Below, piece by piece: positions 58,803-64,000 of a stretch of DNA of 64,000 nt. The translations under genes were made by a program, and so were the position numbers. Positions within the stretch are counted from its first letter, which is position 1, and every line of letters begins with the position of its first letter. The notes beneath the pieces were generated by a model. The model was not told where the DNA came from and ran no database searches. It saw nothing but the letters and a program-made list of their open reading frames with translations. The DNA is from Phyllostachys edulis (taxonomy: Eukaryota > Streptophyta > Magnoliopsida > Poales > Poaceae): the NCBI GenBank assembly GCA_036346405.1, contig CM070548.1, forward strand, positions 70,279,739 through 70,343,738, written 5' to 3'.

Positions 58803-59140
58803 CCTCTATGTAAGGAGTGTTCAAAAAATTCTGCAAAAATTACACAATCAAGTCCACTATGTAAGGAGCCTTCAATAAAAAATTCATAATTTTTGGAGCT
58901 CATTTTCTATATTAAAAAAATTCTACAAACAATATACTTAAATGAGTTTTCGATAAAAATTTATGATGAATAAAAAAATTCTACAAACAGTATACACAAG
59001 CAAGTATACTATGTCGGAAGGCTCCACAAAAAATTTCATAATTTTTTGAGCTAACATACTATATTTATAAATTATTATAAATAGACCGAAATCAAACTAA
59101 TTAATTACCAATTAAGTAAACTAGTTAAGCACTAACTAAT
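58803..59140 (-). repeat. Right inverted-repeat block of the PMD element
   Basis: The reverse complement of 55086-55415 with small differences, for example CTATGTAAGGAGCCTTCAAT, AATTTTTGGAGCTCATTTTC and GCACTAACTAATCAC. Confidence 0.85.
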
Positions 59141-59499
59141 CACCGTCCAGCACGTGACCGGTTGGACAGGACAAGGCGCGTGTCGGCCGGAGAGACACGT
59201 CCGGCCCGTGACCGGTCGGACAAGACAACATGCTAGATCAGCCAAAAAGTCGACACCTCCCTCGCTGTGTTTGTGCTCCCCCGTTCCGTGACGAGGTAAC
59301 CCTCGATCACCTCCCCTCAATCATTCAAATCCAAGATTTATGTGCTTCGATTTAGCAAATGTATGCGGATGGACGGTGAGTGCTAGTACTATTTGTAATG
59401 TGTTCATCATTAAGACACAATATTGGGCTGAGTGATGTTTGATTGTGCTAGTATTATTTGTGATGTGTTCCTCCTTGCTCGAAAAAAGTGTGTGATGTG

Positions 59500-60005
59500 A
59501 ACATTTGTTACAAATTTGAGAAATTGAGATGTCCATTTGGAGCGCAAAATACTAGTATGAATTGATATGATTGTTACCATGCCCAGAATAGTAGATTTAT
59601 TGATGGTTTGTTCAATTTTCACTACTCTTCCCTTTGGAATGTCATGGAGGGTACATTTGATATTTGAAAGATAAAGTGACGTATTCTTTTGAATTCGCCA
59701 AGTTATCATGAAGACAAGCAAAAGAAAATTATGGTTGTAACAATGGCTTTATATAATTTATTTGAGATAGTGCTTTGCTTGATATAGATTTTACTAGTGT
59801 AGAGTGGGGTGAAGATTATGTTGATGGAGATATATCGAACAACCTCAGTACACATGATGTTACGGCTGCTACAAATGATGCTGATACGGTCGACCTGCGT
59901 GACGCTATTGCAGCGCAAATGGCACGGGCACGAGGCGGAAATCGAATAGCTCCCTCCGGCGTCGTCCAGACTTCCCGGCGAACGTGCCGCTTCCGGCCAA
60001 ACTGA
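59500..60005 (+). pseudogene. PIF/Harbinger transposase C-terminal remnant
   Basis: Reading from about 59617, the pieces HYSSLWNVMEGTFDI, RILLNSPSYHEDKQKK and IMVVTMALYNLFE, then (after a one-base shift near 59770) DSALLDIDFTSVEWGEDYV, follow the end of DDE_Tnp4/HARBI1-like transposases. There, 'RHSSLRNVIERTFGVLK' is followed by 'RIL...PSY...KQ..I..A.MALHNFIRD'. Two internal TGA codons and the frame shift show it is dead. The frame continues to the stop at 60005 (LRDAIAAQMARARGGNRIAP). The N-terminal catalytic part is absent. Confidence 0.68.
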
Positions 60006-62300
60006 TGCAGTGATGCCCGGTCGTTGTCGGAGGCAAGACATCATCGAACTGTGGCCGAATCCACGCTCTACATTGGAAAAGAACCAGATCGATGCTTTTG
60101 TTGTCATTATTCATTTGGCCTTTGTTTTGCGTCGAAACAACCTCTTCCACCCGAGTATTACATGGATACTTCAACTTAACTGTACTTTATTAAAACCAGG
60201 GCACTAGTTTGTTAATGCGCCTCGTCCTCATAAAAATTCTAGCTCTGTCGCTGACCGTGTGCCCTAGGAAGCTCTCGTCGCAAAATTTCTAGCTCCGTCG
60301 CTGGACGACGATGATCCAGGCAAATTAACACGTCTTCCAACTTGCTTGGATTGAGCCCTAACGTTTTCGTGTCACTGATCGGATTCAGGTGGACTAGTTT
60401 TGCTTGCTTCCCAGTGAAGCTACGCGCATTCAACGTGGCCGTTGGTGGTTATAACTCTCGCGACTGACTCGTTTGACTAGCAAGTAACCGCGGAAATCGT
60501 GTCTCTGCCGTACCATTAAGTAATAGATTGCCCGGTAGAGCGATCACGCACTTACACGTGTCCCTCTTAGTCATCACGGGGAAAACCTCACATGGATAGC
60601 CGGACGGGAGTAGCCGAAGGAATCGATGGGAAGATAACTTGGAAAGGTTTATGCAAAGTAGCTTAGCTTGCGTGGTGTAGCCGGTAGCTAGTTCAACTGG
60701 TTTGCTACGCGTGTTTCGCAGATAAAGCTGTTGCTCGAGTCACATAATTAACTATGGGTTATATGGTTCTATTTTTGCTTTTGTTTTTCAGAATTTGATC
60801 CATCTGATCTCTCTCAAGCTAAGTCTTCACATAGCTTCAAAAAAAAGAGAGAATCAGATGACTACGCACAAACGGTCTGAATCGCCGGCGTGCGAAATAA
60901 CCGGTGATATATATCCGACATTTTTTTTAAGAACAGTTTGTTTATTATATTAATAGAGAAAAGTTAGAGCCGTCATTATTAATAGGGAAAAGTTAAGAGC
61001 CGTCAAAGCGGAACAAGGTTTTTTTTAAAAATAGACTTAATTACACAATGTAAAATGCTCCAATCACTTACACATGTGAGGTTCCAAGTTTTGCCTTCTT
61101 TCTTTATCGTTGTCATCAGATCCGAAGGGATGATCGATTTGTTGTGGAATACTATATCGTTATATTCCTTCAATATCTCTTAAATAGTTAGGATAACCAC
61201 CGTCGCCAGTGCAGTTTCAGTACATGCCCTTCTATTTTTTTAATGGAATGATTTGAATTGAACGAGCTCGGCGTCGTCCTTGCATATATAATTCAGGACC
61301 AAAAGAAGCCGTTTTCTCCACATGGACGTGTACCCTGGTCACATGGAGGCAGGCAGCTATCAGCTTGGCTCGATCTGTCTCAACAATACATATATATGCG
61401 CGTTTCAGTTTAATTATACTTCAGACAAGACTTGGCGTTGCACGACCGAGCGGCAAAATTCTCGGCAAAGTCCTGCTCCTACCTAATCACATGACATTGC
61501 CTCGAGTGCTTATATTAGCTACGTTTTGATTCGGTAATCTGGTCCGGTTAATCAGTCATAGGAGGAGGACTTGAGAGGTGGACAGATAAAAGTCTGAGCC
61601 GTTGCAATCAGCTGCCGTCCTTAGTAGACTTGCCGCGAAGCGTACAAATATTTTTGCTGTGGTATTTATCCCATTTTCCACGTTTTCTTTAGGGTGTAAG
61701 CTGCCAGTGTTAGGACTGCTAGCTGAAGCCAAGATCCGCAGAAGAACCATTAATTCGATCGAATTAGGGTGTCCTAGTACATGAGCTTATGTTACTTATC
61801 AAAAGTCAACAAGGACCAATTAACCATATAATGGAAGTCTTCTGAAAGAACAATGTGTAACTTGCCCATTAATCAATCTATATATCTGTAGAGAAACTGT
61901 GATTCCCTGGTAGAGTTTCTCTTACCAAGGGTAAACCTACCATTCCGTCAAGCTCTAGTGTTCGCCTGAGCTACCGTCTGCCGGGAACCCTCTATATATG
62001 CTGAGCGCCAGGTAACCATCACCCCGGTCCGTCGCCGGAGAAGATGAAGCCGCGGCGAGGTTTCTGAAGATCGTGGCCTTCTTGGACCGTTTGAAGATGG
62101 TGGGCTGCAGCCTACGAAGACCCATGGCGTGCGTGCTAAGGCCTGCGTAGATGAATAGATAATTGCGTTGTTAGACTCGGTTAGTCATCGCTAATGTATG
62201 TGCTCACAGCTCACCAGGTTGATGTACGTTCAAACCCCCACACACTTGTGATAATAATATAGTTGTCAGTGAAGCGTCTGTACATATCTAGGACTTCATT
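60006..62300. other. Intergenic stretch, no assigned gene
   Basis: A minus-strand frame at 60433-60239 reads protein-like but is not recognised. A short direct repeat, TTAATAGRGAAAAGTTARAG, occurs at about 60953 and 60984. Around 61990-62140 both strands are open: minus frame MGLRRLQPTIFKRSKK... (56 codons from 62126) and plus frame with DEAAARFLKIVAFLDRLKMV ending at 62151. Either could be a gene end or a chance GC-rich frame. Confidence 0.35.
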
Positions 62301-62324
62301 TATCTGTAATATATAAAAAAAGAG

Positions 62325-62630
62325 ATAATTGTACTATAGCTCTCTAAACTTGTAAAGTTGTACCATTTTATTCTCTGAGCTTACATTTTACTTTCTTGCA
62401 CCTCTAAACTTATCTCCGTTTGCACCGCAGGTCATTTCCTCCGTCAATTGATGGAATAAACTGACTAGTGTAGTAAATTGCAGTGTAGCTCTCAAAACTT
62501 GTGAGGTTGCACCACTTTAGTCCTTGAACATTTTAGTCCTTGAACATGCATTTTACTTTCTCGGCCCCCTACTTGTCCACGTTTGCACCGCATGTCCTTT
62601 CCTCCGTTTGCTAGTAGAAAACACTAAGAT
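62325..62630 (+). repeat. Imperfect tandem repeat, about 150 bp, two units
   Basis: Unit 1 (about 62325-62470) and unit 2 (about 62475-62630) share, in order, GTAGCTCTCAAAACTTGT-like, GTTGCACCA-TTTA, ATTTTACTTTCT and CGTTTGCACCGCA-GTC-TTTCCTCCGT segments. Unit 2 has an extra short duplication of TTTTAGTCCTTGAACAT. Sequence of this type is found at ends of rice Mutator-like elements. Confidence 0.72.
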
Positions 62631-62683
62631 GGCGCACATCATCGCAGAGGTGGCATCTATGGTTGCCCCTCCATTAAATCCCG

Positions 62684-62950
62684 ATGGCACACATGGCCAC
62701 CAAGCCAGCCAAGTCAGCCCTGCCACCCCGCCACGTGGTCATTTGTGGAGGCGGCGTTGTTGGCGTGTGCACGGCCTACTTCGGCCTCCGACATCATCCC
62801 GACCCTCGTGTAGAAGTCGTCCCCCACTTGCGCCACCTCCGGCAAGGCCGACGGCTTCCTCGTCCTTCTCCACAACCTCGGGGAGAAGATGGGCAGCGGT
62901 GTCGCAGGCAAAGATGCACAATGGCTGCGCTGGGCGACAGTGAGGCGGAG
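62684..62950 (+). pseudogene. FAD-dependent oxidoreductase (DAO-type) N-terminal fragment
   Basis: The frame from 62684 (MAHMATKPAKSALPPRH) contains VVICGGGVVGVCTAYF, a GxGxxG dinucleotide-binding turn after a beta strand, as at the start of DAO-family oxidoreductases (plant putative TDA3-type). About 62790 the sense continues in another frame with KSSPTCATSGKADGFLV, matching the family's next block, so a frameshift lies between. A stop also sits just before KSSP. The rest of the enzyme is missing. With tandem repeats just upstream, this looks like a captured or retained first-exon fragment. Confidence 0.6.
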
Positions 62951-63560
62951 GCGGACAGCGGTGGCGGAAGTCAGGCGAGGGCGAAGGGAGCACAGGGTAG
63001 AACGTGACGGTACAAAGCTAGAGATGTGGATAAAGAGGGGAGAGACTCACCAGTGGTGGTGAATTTGGACGACGAAGACTTGCGGTCGATGTGGATGACA
63101 CACGCACGATCTCCACGGCGACTGCGGTTCGACTTCGATTGAATACGGAAGAACGCGTGATACGGACATAACTACTACTAAAGCATTGGTTTGCATCCCT
63201 AAATTGCAAACTAATGTTAGAACTCAAATTGGCGCCATTGGTGTTGTTTTGCAACAAAAGGTAAAACAAAATGTTGTGAAGACCGATAGGGTGGATGGGG
63301 ATGCTGGCCAACGAGATGGAACGTTCTCTTGGGATAAAACTCTAGCGCATGCGTGCGGTCAAGAAAGACATGTGGTGACATGACAGTAAGGGTTGCATTG
63401 GCGTCAAAAGAAGCATCAAGTGCATGGAACAAGTTCACGCAAGAAGCTAAGAGAAGGAAAGCCCACAACATAAGAGAAACCGAGAGGGAGACTTGGCCAT
63501 GCATGGGGAGGACGCTGGGAACATGGCATGTGGGTTGATTCAGTTTGGATCCAATTCAGA
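62951..63560. other. Interval with no recognised gene
   Basis: Frames at 63186-63383 and 63353-63538 show no firm domain. A stretch including IGAIGVVLQQ (about 63225) faintly recalls gypsy RNase H but is too short to call. Confidence 0.35.
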
Positions 63561-63599
63561 TAGCCAATTAGTGTTTAATATTTTTATTCCAAAAATAGA

Positions 63600-64000
63600 G
63601 TAGTTTAAATTCTAATTAAAGCAGTTTTTTTAGGTTCGGATGACTAATCATGTGAACAGTAACCGACTCGAATTACTGTTCGCATGGACAGTACCCCGTC
63701 TCGGATTACTGTAGTAGTAGCCTTGTGCTTGCGTGGGAGGCTATATAAACCCCTCATGGCTGCACCATGTAGGTGGATAAGTTATGATTTAGATAATAAA
63801 AATCAGAAAAGCCGTTTTGGCATATATCGTGTGTTCTTGAGTTGTGAGATAAGTTGAAGGGATTGAGGGAGAAAGATTGAGAGTGAGATTAAGTTATCTA
63901 TGTCTTGCTTCGGAGTACTGTTCATCGGAGGCTACTACTTACAATTCAATCTATTAGATTGGTTTGTGAGTGTATTGATTTTCATGCAATTCAATTCACC
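63600..64000 (+). repeat. LTR-like sequence at the right edge
   Basis: A repeated GAATTACTGTTCGCATGG / GGATTACTGTAG pattern (63650-63720) leads to a TATA box (GGCTATATAAACCCC, about 63740). A leader-like purine-rich stretch follows to the window end. This is typical of a grass LTR promoter and R-U5 region. Neither end is in view. Confidence 0.55.

Larger units (their letters stand above)
54871..59253 (+). mobile_element. 4.4-kb element with long inverted ends carrying a PMD gene
   Basis: The outer ends are inverted copies (TCGACTTTTTGGCTAATCTAGCA on the left, the same with few changes inverted on the right), flanked by CACCT at 54866-54870 and 59254-59258. After a GC-rich subterminal part with repeated CCGGTCA/GGCCGGAC words, a long AT-rich block at about 55086-55415 is inverted at about 58803-59140. 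The interior encodes a plant mobile domain protein on the plus strand. Long inverted ends suggest a Mutator-like or foldback element. No transposase is visible, and the class is inferred. Confidence 0.75.

Noticed and set aside
63186..63383. Faint similarity to gypsy RNase H (IGAIGVVLQQ)
   Set aside because: Only about ten residues fit, with no catalytic block on either side.

Overview
The window reads as nuclear DNA of a grass, most likely rice (Oryza) or a close relative. This rests on nested LTR retrotransposons of grass type, Mutator-like elements carrying gene pieces, a Tourist-like MITE, a spliced GT17 glycosyltransferase gene, and no bacterial gene organisation. It is mostly mobile DNA. 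I can support one host gene that still looks nearly intact, a family 17 glycosyltransferase (GnT-III type) on the minus strand at 23195-25467, and even it carries an apparent one-base frameshift.

Layout: 1-1860 has decayed exons of a peroxiredoxin-like 2 (PRXL2/AAED1-type) gene. 1861-21945 is a four-level nest. LTR A (minus strand) is split by LTR B, B is split by a 14-kb Ty3/gypsy chromovirus C, and C is split by a solo LTR D inside its integrase. Target-site duplications support every level, perfect for C and D and 4/5 for A and B. 21946-26100 is the GT17 gene. 26100-29335 is a minus-strand Mutator (MuDR) transposase pseudogene with hairpin repeats downstream. 29340-34701 is a minus-strand Ty1/copia element that has lost its 3' LTR. 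Its gag has a predicted 234-bp stopless intron, and the 5' part recurs at 37551-38780. LTR fragments of other families lie between the two copies.

39400-51840 is a compound region. Two direct copies of a roughly 510-bp sequence bracket a minus-strand Ulp1/C48 protease-like gene (43720-48165). That gene is broken by an LTR, and its introns are crowded with a TTACTGT motif. Copy 1 of the bracket contains a hAT element and copy 2 a Tourist-like MITE, so each copy acts as the empty site for the other's insertion. A truncated relative of LTR A fills 48166-50930.

51916-59253 holds two terminal-inverted-repeat elements: a 1.9-kb Pack-MULE-like element with about 180-bp TIRs, and a 4.4-kb element with long inverted ends that carries a plant mobile domain (PMD) gene. 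A decayed PIF/Harbinger transposase end follows. 62325-62950 has tandem repeats leading into a broken first-exon piece of a FAD-dependent oxidoreductase. The right edge runs into another LTR.

The genes form no operon or pathway. What the window shows is transposon families inserting into one another and carrying host domains (Ulp1, PMD, an LRR piece, an oxidoreductase piece). I did not find a clearly new system. The best leads are the gag intron, the GT17 frameshift, the Ulp1 module with its repeated motif, and the PMD element with long inverted ends. All homology calls come from reading motifs by eye, without database searches.
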